A stretch of 64,000 bases of DNA from assembly GCF_019061125.1 (NCBI RefSeq), contig NZ_JAHQYI010000001.1, positions 744,001 to 808,000 on the forward strand, given 5' to 3'. A program made the position numbers and the translations under genes. The notes under the pieces are model-generated. The model did no database searches and was not told the DNA's origin. It saw nothing but the letters and a program-made list of their open reading frames with translations. Shown one piece after another: positions 56,701 to 64,000 of this stretch. Numbering within the stretch: position 1 is the stretch's first letter; every line of letters begins with the position of its first letter. Origin of the DNA: Microbacterium sp. NC79 (GTDB taxonomy: Bacteria > Actinomycetota > Actinomycetes > Actinomycetales > Microbacteriaceae).

Positions 56701-58487
56701 CTTCGGGTGCGGCGGAGGCTTCGGCTAACGCTGACAACTCGTCCAGCGTGAATGCTGATGCTTCGGCTGCGACAGCTGCTGATGCGACTGCTGCTGCCGC
56801 GGCTCAGGCCGCGTCGACGGCTGACTCGTCGAACGATGCTTCGGCTACGGCTGCTGCCACCGCGGATGCGGATGCGGATGCGGCGTCTGCTGCGGATGCT
56901 GATCTGAATGCGTCGGCGTCTGCTGCGGCTTCGGCTCAGACGGATAGTGATGCGAATGCGGCAGTGGAGGGTGCGGCGATTGCTGCGGCTCTCGCTGACG
57001 CGACGTCGGATGCGTCTGCTGCGGCTGATGTGACGGCTGCTGCCGCGGCTGAGGCTGCGGCGACGGCTAACGCGTCTGTGGATGCTTCGGCATCGGCTGA
57101 TGTTGATGCGAATGCGGCGGCTTCGGCTGCGGCGACGTCGACGACGGCATCAGATGCGACGGCTACTGCGGATGCTTCTGCTGCGACGGATGCTGACGCG
57201 ACCGCGTCAGCTGCCGCGGCGGTTGCGGCGAACGCGGACTCGTCTAACGACGCTTCGGCTACTGCCACCGCGGATGCGGATGCGACGTCTGCTGCGGATG
57301 CTGATGTGAATGCGAACGCTGCTGCTTCGGCTGCGGCGTCGGCGCAGGCTGACAGTGAGGCGAACGCTGCGGCGACTGCTGCTGCTGTTGCTGCTGCGAA
57401 TGCTGATGCGAGCACGACCGCTTCGGCTGCGTCTACGGCTGATGCGACGTCTGCTGCTTCGGCTGCGGCGAATGCTGACGCTTCGACGGCGGCTTCGGCT
57501 GATGTGACGGTTGACGCGAATGCGGCTGCTTCGGCTGCGGCGGAAGCTTCGGCTAACGCTGACAACTCGTCCAGCGTGAATGCTGATGCTTCGGCTGCGA
57601 CAGCTGCTGATGCGACTGCTGCTGCCGCGGCTCAGGCCGCGTCGACGGCTGACTCGTCAAACGACGCTTCGGCTACGGCTGCTGCTACCGCGGATGCGGA
57701 TGCGACGTCTGCTGCGGATGCTGATGTGAATGCGAACGCTGCGGCTTCGGCTGCGGCGTCGGCTCAGGCTGACAGTGAGGCGAATGCTGAGGCGACTGCT
57801 GCTGCTGTTGCTGCTGCGAATGCTGATGCGAGCACGACCGCTTCGGCTGCGTCTACGGCTGATGCGACGTCTGCTGCTTCGGTTGCGGCGAACGCTGACG
57901 CTTCGACGACGGCTTCGGCTGACGTGACCGTTGACGCGAATGCTTCGGCTTCGGCCGCGGCAACGGCGGCCTCGAACGCTGACGCCACCGCTGACGCGAA
58001 CTCTGCGGCTTCGGCGACTGCTGAGGCAAACGCCGCTTCGGCCGCTTCGGTTGCGGCGAACGCAGATGCATCGAGCAATGCTTCGGCAACGGCCGCTGCA
58101 GATGCTGACTCTGCTGCTGCGTCTGAGGCTACGTCTCAGACGTCGTCTGACGCGACCGCAGAGGCGAGCGCAGAGGCGTCCGCTGAGGCTACGGCTGAGG
58201 CGTCCGCGGAGGCCACGGCCACGGCCACGGCAACTGCTGATGCAAACGCGTCTGCTCAGGCATCGGCTACCGCATCCGCTTCGGCGAATGCTGCAGCCAA
58301 CGTCAACGCGGCTGCCACGGCAAGCGCGAACAACAACGCCAACGGATCGAGTGCAGCAGATGCTCTGCCGCCGACTGGTTCCGAGGCGCCGTATGGGCTA
58401 CTGTCGGCCGCAGGAATCCTCCTGTTGATCGGCGCAGCGCTCGGTATTTTTGCAATCCGTCGTCGCAACCTCGTCGACGCGCAATAG
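53718..58487 (+). CDS. Giant sortase-anchored surface protein with choice-of-anchor G-like head and Ala/Ser/Asp-rich stalk
   Basis: A 1589-residue secreted protein. The GTG start has AAAGGAG 5 nt upstream. The signal peptide has a basic start (QKRRRRWGK) and a hydrophobic core to about residue 38. Residues about 40-540 form a beta-rich head resembling the choice-of-anchor G family (YSYSGLPHNSGQDVGNIDL). Residues 542-1545 are low-complexity, almost only Ala, Ser, Asp, Asn, Thr, Glu, Val and Gln, acidic, with virtually no basic or aromatic residues. The end is a sortase signal: LPPTG at 1550-1554, a hydrophobic helix and an RRR tail. No sortase gene lies in the window. It would display its head on a long negatively charged stalk. 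Confidence 0.9.
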   Translation: MHQPQKRRRRWGKVTTPLLATLVTGAVIAVPMTNAVAAPATDANNLSAAQAQVIRSTIFEPDLLALGYSYSGLPHNSGQDVGNIDLGILSEQTIELGGLPIPLIGDENTAGLIDLGSLGLLPSYSHAQTGTLSKAAAGAVNSDGSIAITGAEGIGTDPARVDLTLLFDQLGIDGLTDQILSDAELRIGVLASAVQENAGTVTSDYKIAGAEIDLQSPAVDALVDGLGATVQTAANGLNAITGPTGALTELVGEVSRLVRGLTLGAVDIEPTVAIVGLETVGQTVVTNLLSQPLTNTDGTVTIDLSTGVIRVDVAKIVSGVNGLNGLAANTDVIGSAFLDAVLLGVTEAISGLTNKVVSTTISVINTLGVNIKLDVSALANAISGTVQITGTIGQFTGTTAPLPTVDVNLALLGIPLAPNVLSALLSGITGFISATTGPAILGVLGTISTALTPAVETLIVPVVDTLSPLLQAVSALVQLRVNDQPTEAPTNGVADLAGDAHTVRALSLTLLPGIVTQDGILSVSLANSTVRALDEEPESNLNASASAAASAQADSQANAAAEAAAVAAAMADNTTAADAAATSNANAAAASAATADATSAASADATADATANAAATASAQVAADATAVSSSAANASAAADADAASAASIAANADSSNNASVDAAADSDANANASASAAASAQADSEANAAVEGAAIAAALADATSTASAAATANANAAAEAAASVDASSTASADATTVANAEASAAAVAASNADASSTANAAASADGSADSSGAIAAQAASTADSSNDASAQAASNANASASASASAQADSEANAAVQGAAIAAALADATAQASAAATANADAAAESAAFATASADASVDATSAANAEAAVAAQASANADASSTTAADASASGSADSSGAIAAEAASTADSSNDASAQAASNANASASASASAQADSEANAAATAAAVAAANADASTTASAASTADATSAASAAANADASTAASADVTVDANAAASGAAEASANADNSSSVNADASAATAADATAAAAAQAASTADSSNDASATAAATADADADAASAADADLNASASAAASAQTDSDANAAVEGAAIAAALADATSDASAAADVTAAAAAEAAATANASVDASASADVDANAAASAAATSTTASDATATADASAATDADATASAAAAVAANADSSNDASATATADADATSAADADVNANAAASAAASAQADSEANAAATAAAVAAANADASTTASAASTADATSAASAAANADASTAASADVTVDANAAASAAAEASANADNSSSVNADASAATAADATAAAAAQAASTADSSNDASATAAATADADATSAADADVNANAAASAAASAQADSEANAEATAAAVAAANADASTTASAASTADATSAASVAANADASTTASADVTVDANASASAAATAASNADATADANSAASATAEANAASAASVAANADASSNASATAAADADSAAASEATSQTSSDATAEASAEASAEATAEASAEATATATATADANASAQASATASASANAAANVNAAATASANNNANGSSAADALPPTGSEAPYGLLSAAGILLLIGAALGIFAIRRRNLVDAQ
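55341..58352 (+). repeat. Low-complexity coding repeat array (stalk of the surface protein)
   Basis: About 3 kb of imperfect repeats encoding Ala-rich units such as ADSSNDASA, AQADSEANAA and ASTADATSAA. Higher-order copies exist in the DNA: the 350-bp stretch starting at 56521 recurs at 57349 (offset 828 bp) and its first part again at 57769 (offset 420 bp). A second group recurs with offset 378 bp (56051 and 56429). All offsets are multiples of three, so exchanges between copies keep the frame. Confidence 0.9.
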
Positions 58488-58501
58488 TATCGAAATGACC
58501 C

Positions 58502-58534
58502 GCGGGCGGATAGTGCGATGCGCTATCCGCCCGC
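58502..58534 (+). terminator. Strong hairpin after the surface-protein gene
   Basis: GCGGGCGGATAG pairs perfectly with CTATCCGCCCGC over a 9-nt loop, 14 nt after the stop codon. There is no U-tract, as is common in actinobacteria. It may end or attenuate transcription before the DUF5819-HTTM pair. Confidence 0.65.
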
Positions 58535-58559
58535 ACCCATGAGCCAGGAGATCCGATTA

Positions 58560-59315
58560 ATGGCAGAGAAGAAAGCGCGACCACCGGCGTTGCGTGTCCT
58601 CCTCGTACTCGCAAGCGCATTCACCGCGTGGCACGTCTTCGCGTCCTTTCTCTGGATCGCACCCTATTCGCCGTTGCGCGAAGTGGTTCCGACCGGGGCC
58701 CTGCACAGCTACATGATCCCGATGTTTGGGCAATCCTGGAGCGTGTTCGCACCCGAGCCGATTAACGGCTCCTATGGCCTCAACGTGCGCGCTGTCGAAA
58801 AAGACGAAAGCGGAGAAGAGACCGTTACCGACTGGGTGAGCGCGACTGACGTCGAGCTCTCGATGATCCAGTACAACCTCTTCCCGCCGCGTGCAGGCAT
58901 TCAGGCAGCGCAGCTCGCGAGCGAGTTCAAGGGTAGCTTCGACGGTCTCACCGATGACCACCGGGTCATCGCTGGCCTTAACTACTTCGAAGCGGACTGG
59001 GAAGCGCGCATGGAAGAGAAGATGGCCTCGTACGGCTCCGAAAAGGTCGTGACGACCTACATGCAGGACGAGCACATGATGACGGCTTACGCGACTCAGG
59101 TTGCACTCGCAATGTGGGGTGACGATGTGGTGCGCATTCAGTACCAGGTCACGCGCCAGAACGTCATCCCGTTCGCTTCTCGCAACGATCCCGCAGCGGT
59201 TCCGCCCGCCATGAAGTTTGTGGAAACCGGTTGGCGAGGACTTATCTTTAACCCCGGCCAATCGAACGAGAATTTCTCTGACGTCTTCCGAGCACAGTGG
59301 GAGAAGATTTCGTGA
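58560..59315 (+). CDS. DUF5819-family membrane-anchored protein (SdpA-like)
   Basis: A 251-residue protein with one N-terminal hydrophobic segment (about 10-32) and an extracytoplasmic domain. The phrase MFGQSWSVFAPEPINGSYGL resembles the QGW-FFSPDP-like motif of SdpA proteins, the partners of HTTM proteins in the Bacillus SDP toxin system; this link is from pattern memory. AGGAG lies 9 nt before ATG 58560. It overlaps the HTTM gene by 4 nt. Its molecular function is unknown. Confidence 0.82.
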   Translation: MAEKKARPPALRVLLVLASAFTAWHVFASFLWIAPYSPLREVVPTGALHSYMIPMFGQSWSVFAPEPINGSYGLNVRAVEKDESGEETVTDWVSATDVELSMIQYNLFPPRAGIQAAQLASEFKGSFDGLTDDHRVIAGLNYFEADWEARMEEKMASYGSEKVVTTYMQDEHMMTAYATQVALAMWGDDVVRIQYQVTRQNVIPFASRNDPAAVPPAMKFVETGWRGLIFNPGQSNENFSDVFRAQWEKIS

Positions 59316-60520
59316 CGAAGTCCGCCGTTAAGAAGCCCAAGTTCAACCTCTCGGTGTTCTTCCGTTCATTGGGTGGAGCTATTGCCTCCGGAACCAATGA
59401 CCTACTGACAGCAGCGGGGCACGGAATCCAGAACACGTGGGCGTTCGTCGAAAGCTGGCTGCTTGATTCGAAGAAAGCCCGCTATGGCCTTGCCATCACC
59501 CGCATCCTGCTCGGTGTCTCAGCGATTGGCCTGCTGCTATCCAACTTCAGCACCCGCCTGTACTCCTTCGGTAGCGGTTCGCTGTGGAACGGGGAAGGGC
59601 TCGAAGCAAAGAGCGACTTCCCGAAGATCTGGATCTTCAGCTCGTTCCACGAGGCGATGAGCAATGACCTCGTCTACACCCTGCTGTACCTGTTGTTGCT
59701 CGCACTTGCTGTGGCCTTCACGCTGGGCTGGCGCACACGTATCGTGCACCCCGCACTGTTCATCCTCTGGGTGAGTTTCATCGAGGCCAACGACATGCTC
59801 GGTGACCAGGGTGACAACATGTACCGCATCGCGTTGTTCTGGATGCTGTTCGCAGATCCGGCAGGTCGTCTCTCCCTCGACGCGCGCCGCAAGCGCCGCA
59901 AGGGTGAGGTCGAAGACCCGCAGAAGCCGTGGACGCAGGCGGCAACCCTGCTCCACAACCTGGTTCTTGTCATCCTCACCGCACAGGTATCGTTCGTTTA
60001 CGTATCGGGTGCGCTGTACAAGGCGGGCGGTGACCCGTGGTCTGGTGGATACGCGGTGTACAACCCGCTCATGACAGACCGCTTCGGCACGTGGCCCTGG
60101 CTCAGCGAGGTCGTAACGACATGGGGCCCCGCTGTCACAATCGCGGCGTGGGGCTCGATCTTGCTGCAGCTGTCGTTCCCGTTCCTGCTCCTCACCCGAC
60201 CGACGCGCATTATTGGCCTGGTAGGAATCCTCGGCTTCCACATCGCGATCGCGGTGCTTATGGGGCTGCCGTGGTTCTCCCTCGCGATGATCGCGATTGA
60301 CGCGATCTTTATCCGTGACCGCACCTGGCGCGCCATGACTGTGGGCTTCTTGGAGAGGTTCCGGTCATCGCAAGCCCGCATTACTGGCGAGGCGCCGCCG
60401 GGCGACGCGGCAGCGGCTGACGCTGACGCAGATGCAGACGCAGAAGCGGAGGCGGAACAAGACACCGCCCCGGCAGAAGCGGCTGGGTACCGTCGACGGT
60501 CGGCGCGAGTTTCGTCCTGA
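59312..60520 (+). CDS. HTTM-domain membrane protein (VKGC/SdpB-like)
   Basis: A 402-residue protein with a horizontally transmembrane (HTTM) domain of several helices, the fold of vitamin-K-dependent gamma-carboxylase and SdpB. Landmarks are GLAITRILLGVSAIGLLLSN, ANDMLGDQGDNMYRIALFW, VYVSGALYKAGGDPWSGGYA and FHIAIAVLMGLPWFSLAMIA. The last 50 residues are a soluble tail with an Ala/Asp/Glu run. GTG 59312 is chosen because GGAG lies 8 nt upstream. It is translationally coupled to DUF5819. Catalysis is not shown. Confidence 0.87.
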   Translation: MTKSAVKKPKFNLSVFFRSLGGAIASGTNDLLTAAGHGIQNTWAFVESWLLDSKKARYGLAITRILLGVSAIGLLLSNFSTRLYSFGSGSLWNGEGLEAKSDFPKIWIFSSFHEAMSNDLVYTLLYLLLLALAVAFTLGWRTRIVHPALFILWVSFIEANDMLGDQGDNMYRIALFWMLFADPAGRLSLDARRKRRKGEVEDPQKPWTQAATLLHNLVLVILTAQVSFVYVSGALYKAGGDPWSGGYAVYNPLMTDRFGTWPWLSEVVTTWGPAVTIAAWGSILLQLSFPFLLLTRPTRIIGLVGILGFHIAIAVLMGLPWFSLAMIAIDAIFIRDRTWRAMTVGFLERFRSSQARITGEAPPGDAAAADADADADAEAEAEQDTAPAEAAGYRRRSARVSS

Positions 60521-60528
60521 CAAAAGCG

Positions 60529-60565
60529 AATGCCCCACGCACGACATCATCGTGCGTGGGGCATT
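60529..60565. terminator. Bidirectional terminator between HTTM gene and aquaporin gene
   Basis: AATGCCCCACGCACGA pairs perfectly with TCGTGCGTGGGGCATT over a 5-nt loop. The position, between two convergent stops, fits a shared terminator. Confidence 0.85.
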
Positions 60566-60575
60566 CGTGCGTTTG

Positions 60576-61331
60576 TTAGCGCTTGACGTTATCGAACAGC
60601 GCCTTGTAGCTGAGGCCCGCAATGAGTGCGCCGATGAGCGGGAACACAATAAACACCCAGAGCTGCATCAGTGCGTCTGACCCGCCATAAAGCGCAGCCG
60701 CAAGCGAACGCGCTGGGTTGATCGACGCATTGTCGACGGGGATGGCCACCAGGATCAAGAGGAAGAGGGCGGAACCAATAGCCAGGCCCGCAAATGGGGT
60801 GGGGCGATCGGGGTGGGTAACGCTGATGATGACCCACACGAAAATCGCGGTAACGATGACCTCAATGATCATGGCAGCGACCATGCCGAATCCGCCAGGA
60901 GAGTGCTCACCGTAGCCGTTAGAGCCAAATCCGCTTGCCTGTGCGGCAGCGAGCCATCCTTCAGGGCCGAAGACGCCAATGGCCATCGCAGCGGTGGTTG
61001 CGAGCAGGCCCCCAACGACCTGGGCGACGAGGTATGCCCCCACATTTCGCCACTCGAATCGACCTGCCGCAGCGAGTCCGATGGTCACTGCCGGGTTGAA
61101 ATGGCCTCCCGAGATGGGGCCAAACGCGTACACGCTGATGATGAGTGCGACTCCCAGGCCCAGGGCGACGGCAATGGGGATGACTCCGCCGGCTGGAGCG
61201 GCATCCGGAACCAAGAAGAAGGCTCCGAATACGCCTGTGCCCATGATGGAGAACACGAGGAGGAAGGTGCCGACCGCTTCAGCAGCAAGTTTGGAGCCGG
61301 TGGTCGGCTCGGTGGCTTTCGGTGTGCTCAT
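60576..61331 (-). CDS. Aquaporin (MIP family, AqpZ-like)
   Basis: Water or small-solute channel of 251 residues with six membrane helices. The two half-helix motifs are GHFNPAVT and SINPARSLA. The start is TTGSKLAAEAVGTFLLVF. A loop with GSNGYGEHSPGGFG after the third helix is longer than in Escherichia coli AqpZ, so glycerol or another solute cannot be excluded. ATG 61331 has GGGAAA 6 nt upstream. Confidence 0.93.
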   Translation of the reverse strand: MSTPKATEPTTGSKLAAEAVGTFLLVFSIMGTGVFGAFFLVPDAAPAGGVIPIAVALGLGVALIISVYAFGPISGGHFNPAVTIGLAAAGRFEWRNVGAYLVAQVVGGLLATTAAMAIGVFGPEGWLAAAQASGFGSNGYGEHSPGGFGMVAAMIIEVIVTAIFVWVIISVTHPDRPTPFAGLAIGSALFLLILVAIPVDNASINPARSLAAALYGGSDALMQLWVFIVFPLIGALIAGLSYKALFDNVKR

Positions 61332-61420
61332 GATGTTTCCCGATCTGATCTGGGATGAATGTGATGCGGCGATGTTACCGGTCACGGTTGTCTCAGAGGG
61401 AAAGGATCGCGAACAAACAG

Positions 61421-61458
61421 AAAACGGGCCAGGCATGTTTCCATGCCGAGCCCGTTTT
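61421..61458 (-). terminator. Terminator of the fur-katA operon
   Basis: AAAACGGGC and GCCCGTTTT, with an inner GGCATG/CATGCC pair, form a long hairpin 10 nt after the catalase stop. On the minus strand the stem ends in GTTTTC. Confidence 0.8.
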
Positions 61459-61468
61459 CGTGCGAAGG

Positions 61469-62917
61469 TTATGCGCCTACGCGTGCGCGGATCTTGTCTG
61501 CGAGATTTGCGTCAACGTTTGCCCAGTACTGCAGGAAACGCTCCTTGATGCGGTCGACCGTCAGCCCGCCATACTGGCCGACGAGCGTGTCCAGGAAGCG
61601 AGCCTTCTCTTCGTCGTTAAACACATCGCGGTACAGCGTTCCGGCCTGGCCGAAGTCATCGTCCTCTGCGTGAAGTGCGTACGCCGAGCGGACGAGCTCA
61701 CCATCGTTCTCCCAGCTGCCTTCACCAGCGCGAGCCGGCTCAGCTGCCGGGCCGCCATACGAGTTCGGTGCGTAGACGCGTGCGTCGGCGTCGTTGTACA
61801 GGAACTGCATGTTGCCCTGGTGCATGTAGTTGCGAACCTCGGCAGCGTGCGGCTGGTTGACCGGCAGCTGGTTGTAGTTCGTGCCAATGCGGTGACGCTG
61901 AGCGTCGGGGTACGAGAAGACACGAGCCATCAGCATCTTGTCCGGCGAGATGTCGGTTCCCGGAACCTGGTTGCCGGGCGAGAACGCAGCCTGCTCGATC
62001 TCCGCGAAGAAGTTCTTCGGGTTGCGGTTCAACGTGAACGTGCCCACCTTGATGCGCGGGTAGTCCTTCTTCGACCAGGTCTTGGTGAGGTCGAACGGGT
62101 TGAAGCGGTAGTCCTTCGCTTCGGCGTACGGCATGATCTGCACGTACATGTCCCACTTCGGGAAGTTGCCCTCTTCAATCGCGTTGTACAGGTCGCGACG
62201 GTAGTAGTCGGCGTCGGAACCAGCGATGCGCTCTGCCTCGGCCGGGTCCATGCGAACGACACCCTGCTGGGACATGAAGTGGTACTTGACCCAGAAGCGC
62301 TCGCCTTCGGCGTTGATCCACTGGTAGGTGTGCGAACCGTAGCCGTTCAGCTCACGCCACGAGTTGGACAGACCGCGGTCACCCATCAGGTACGTGACCT
62401 GGTGCGCGGACTCAGGGGAGAGGGTCCAGAAGTCCCACTGCATGTCAGCGTCACGCAGGCCCGACGCGCCGAGGCGCTTCTGCGAGTGAATGAAGTCGGG
62501 GAACTTGATGCCGTCACGAATAAAGAACGTCGGGGTGTTGTTGCCGACGATGTCGAGGTTGCCCTCGGTGGTGTAGAAACGCAGCGAGAAGCCGCGAACG
62601 TCGCGCCAGGTGTCGGGCGATCCCTGCTCACCGGCGACCGAGGAGAAACGGATCAGCGTTTCTGCCTTAGCTCCCGGCTGGAAGACTGCGGCCCGGGTGT
62701 ACTGCGACACATCTTCGGTCACTTCGAACTCACCGAAAGCGCCGCCACCCTTGGCGTGGGGGTTGCGCTCAGGCACGCGCTCGCGGTTGAACGAAGCGAG
62801 CTTCTCAACCAGGTAGCGGTCGTGGAGAGCCGTCACGCCGTTGGTGCCGACGGTGAGCGAGAACTCATCGCTGGCGACCGGGGTTCCGGTCTGGGTGGTG
62901 GTGAAGTTGTCAGTCAT
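61469..62917 (-). CDS. katA: Monofunctional haem catalase (clade 3, KatA)
   Basis: Breaks down hydrogen peroxide. The 482-residue small-subunit catalase has [15 protein letters not shown] with the distal histidine, [19 protein letters not shown], the ligand-tyrosine motif [14 protein letters not shown] and NYNQLPVN. The length fits clade 3 enzymes. ATG 62917 overlaps the stop of the Fur-family gene by 4 nt, so both are made from one message. Confidence 0.97.
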   Translation of the reverse strand: MTDNFTTTQTGTPVASDEFSLTVGTNGVTALHDRYLVEKLASFNRERVPERNPHAKGGGAFGEFEVTEDVSQYTRAAVFQPGAKAETLIRFSSVAGEQGSPDTWRDVRGFSLRFYTTEGNLDIVGNNTPTFFIRDGIKFPDFIHSQKRLGASGLRDADMQWDFWTLSPESAHQVTYLMGDRGLSNSWRELNGYGSHTYQWINAEGERFWVKYHFMSQQGVVRMDPAEAERIAGSDADYYRRDLYNAIEEGNFPKWDMYVQIMPYAEAKDYRFNPFDLTKTWSKKDYPRIKVGTFTLNRNPKNFFAEIEQAAFSPGNQVPGTDISPDKMLMARVFSYPDAQRHRIGTNYNQLPVNQPHAAEVRNYMHQGNMQFLYNDADARVYAPNSYGGPAAEPARAGEGSWENDGELVRSAYALHAEDDDFGQAGTLYRDVFNDEEKARFLDTLVGQYGGLTVDRIKERFLQYWANVDANLADKIRARVGA

Positions 62918-63369
62918 TGCTGCTGCTGTTTCCTTTCACATTCGGAGCAAATAGCACGGAAGGTCACGGTTGCTTCAAGCACCCGCATTCCGTGGTTATC
63001 GGACGGAGTAAGACAAGGGGCGTGGCCGACGGCGCATTCGACGTCTTGCACGGAACCACATACGACGCACTGCACGTGGTGGTGGTTGTCAGCCGGTTCT
63101 GCCAGTTCGTAGAGCGCACGGTCGCCGTCTGGCAGGCTCACGCGGCGCACAAGGTCGGCCGACACCAGGTCGCCCAGCACGTTGTGCACCGATGGCAGGG
63201 CGATGCCAGGCACAGATTCACGCACCTGACTGAAAACGACATCGGCGCTGGAGTGCGGGTGCTCCGCCAGAGTGCGGTACACCGCGACGCGTTGCGCAGT
63301 GACTCGGAGGTTGGCACGGCGCAACGCGTCTTCGGCGAGTGCCGGCGTGATCTGCTGATGCCTGTGCAT
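62914..63369 (-). CDS. fur: Fur-family peroxide/iron-responsive regulator (PerR/CatR/FurA-like)
   Basis: A 151-residue repressor with an N-terminal winged helix ([18 protein letters not shown] and [17 protein letters not shown]). The dimerisation domain has [11 protein letters not shown] and ICSEC, the two CxxC pairs of the structural Zn site. Genetic coupling to katA points to peroxide sensing. I prefer ATG 63369: TATGAT ends 7 nt upstream and no ribosome binding site is present. ATG 63381 and 63378 are alternatives. Confidence 0.93.
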   Translation of the reverse strand: MHRHQQITPALAEDALRRANLRVTAQRVAVYRTLAEHPHSSADVVFSQVRESVPGIALPSVHNVLGDLVSADLVRRVSLPDGDRALYELAEPADNHHHVQCVVCGSVQDVECAVGHAPCLTPSDNHGMRVLEATVTFRAICSECERKQQQQ

Positions 63370-63376
63370 GTCACCC

Positions 63377-63382
63377 ATCATA
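63377..63382 (-). promoter_or_regulatory. Candidate -10 element of a leaderless fur-katA transcript
   Basis: TATGAT on the minus strand ends 7 nt before ATG 63369. The Fur-box palindrome lies 8 bp upstream of it, so a bound repressor would block RNA polymerase. Confidence 0.5.
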
Positions 63383-63390
63383 TCACTAGA

Positions 63391-63405
63391 TATGAATGAT
63401 TCATA
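63391..63405. promoter_or_regulatory. Fur/Per box (7-1-7 palindrome)
   Basis: TATGAATGATTCATA is a perfect 7-1-7 inverted repeat and matches the layout of Per boxes (TTATAATNATTATAA type). It overlaps the expected -35 region of the fur-katA promoter, consistent with autoregulation. Confidence 0.75.
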
Positions 63406-63428
63406 AAAAGGAATGAGTTAGGTAAGTA

Positions 63429-64000
63429 CTACAGTCGTCCGAGCTTCTTGAGCGCGAGATAGCGATCGGCAACGCGCGGCGGGAGGTTCTCCGGTGTGTC
63501 GGTGATGGCCTCGGCACCCGCGCGCTGCATTGCCAGCGCGACCGCCGCCGCCTCTGACGCCGTCTGTTGTGCCGCAGCGGCGCGGTACACCTCGTCAATG
63601 TGTGTGCGCTGCTGAGCGATGTCGTCGAGTGCGGAGTCGGTAGCGGAACCAACAATCACGCGGGAGCGCGCGGTCACCGGCTGGAGAGACCCGAGGAATG
63701 CACGTGAGGAGTCGGGTGAATCCTGCGCGGTGAGGAGCACAACGAGCGATGGGCGTGTTGTGAGGGTGCGAATCTCGGCGAACGCGGCATCCCAGTTGGT
63801 GTCGAGAAGCTGAGCTTCGATGGGTGCCATCGCGTCGACAATTGCGGGGAGCAGGCGCGGACCATCCACTCCACTCACGCGAGCGCGTACGACCCGGTCA
63901 AACATGACGACGTGAACGTGATCGCCCGCCCGCTGGGCAAGCGCCGTCAGCAGAAGCGCGGCCTCGAGGAAAGCGTCGAGGCGGGTGCCGTCGCCAACGC
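63429..64000 (-). CDS. DUF58-family protein, N-terminus beyond window edge
   Basis: C-terminal ~190 residues of a DUF58 (von Willebrand factor A-like) protein, with VGDGTRLDAFLEAALLLTAL and DHVHVVMFDRVVRARVSG marking the shared VWA-like domain. DUF58 proteins usually pair with a MoxR ATPase and lie near SpoIIM and RDD genes; here SpoIIM is 14 kb to the left. The gene converges on none of its usual partners in this window. Confidence 0.88.
   Translation of the reverse strand, partial: VGDGTRLDAFLEAALLLTALAQRAGDHVHVVMFDRVVRARVSGVDGPRLLPAIVDAMAPIEAQLLDTNWDAAFAEIRTLTTRPSLVVLLTAQDSPDSSRAFLGSLQPVTARSRVIVGSATDSALDDIAQQRTHIDEVYRAAAAQQTASEAAAVALAMQRAGAEAITDTPENLPPRVADRYLALKKLGRL

Noticed and set aside
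55370..58120. Several long frames on both strands in the surface-protein repeat region
   Set aside because: The repeat DNA lacks stop codons in most frames because of its biased codons. Only one frame has a signal peptide, head domain and LPPTG anchor.
55341..58352. Repeat array as a possible CRISPR
   Set aside because: The repeats are coding, in frame, without unique spacers of constant length, and no cas gene is present.
61355..63112. Open plus-strand frame of about 585 codons opposite katA and fur
   Set aside because: Both minus-strand genes are clear family members with promoter, overlap and terminator; the antisense frame is an artefact of codon bias.

Overview
The window comes from a high-GC actinobacterium, most likely a member of the Microbacteriaceae (Microbacterium-like). 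I infer this from WhiB2-type, DUF3499 and DUF5719 genes, the acyl-CoA carboxylase beta / birA / purK / purE / LCP gene order, many GTG starts, and several genes with a TANNNT hexamer 6-9 nt upstream of the start codon and no Shine-Dalgarno, as in leaderless actinobacterial transcripts. No tRNA, rRNA, CRISPR array, phage or transposase gene is visible.

Layout. 1-7054: housekeeping genes: acyl-CoA carboxylase beta subunit (minus, cut by the window edge), birA, a PH-domain membrane protein, purK, purE, an LCP-family cell-wall ligase and a glycosyltransferase. 7134-9593: a secreted protein with a possible lysozyme-like N-terminus and FG-GAP/VCBS repeats. 9683-29104: a long plus-strand envelope polysaccharide locus. 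It holds a Wzm/Wzt exporter, two DUF6541 membrane proteins, a polyprenyl-phosphate glycosyltransferase with DUF2304, several cytosolic glycosyltransferases, a PglK/MsbA-like ABC flippase and five enzymes that fit the WbpA/B/E/D/I route to UDP-ManNAc3NAcA. 29122-39901: a GtrB/GtrA pair, UDP-galactopyranose mutase, GlfT2-like and GlfT1-like galactofuranosyltransferases, a second Wzm/Wzt pair, an anchored protein of unknown function and two O-antigen-ligase-like proteins. This resembles the mycobacterial galactan module.

40133-49328: WhiB2-type regulator, a very large glycosyltransferase/membrane protein, DUF5719, a metallopeptidase-family protein, DUF3499, a decaying MacA/MacB-type exporter cassette carrying three separate lesions, then divergent RDD and SpoIIM genes. 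49407-60520: an accessory-looking block with a large LuxR regulator, a phytoene-dehydrogenase-like oxidoreductase, a 1589-residue sortase-anchored surface protein with a ~1000-residue Ala/Ser/Asp/Asn-rich repeat stalk, and a DUF5819-HTTM pair that resembles SdpA-SdpB. 60576-64000: aquaporin, a Fur-family regulator with catalase (autoregulated from a 7-1-7 palindrome) and the C-terminal part of a DUF58 protein.

Taken together, most of the window builds and exports surface glycans: nucleotide sugars are made in the cytosol, chains are assembled on lipid carriers, three possible ABC export routes move them out, and GT-C-like, ligase-like and LCP proteins may finish and attach them. The least explained parts are the giant surface protein with its SdpAB-like neighbours, the DUF6541 pair and the anchored protein at 35548-36141.
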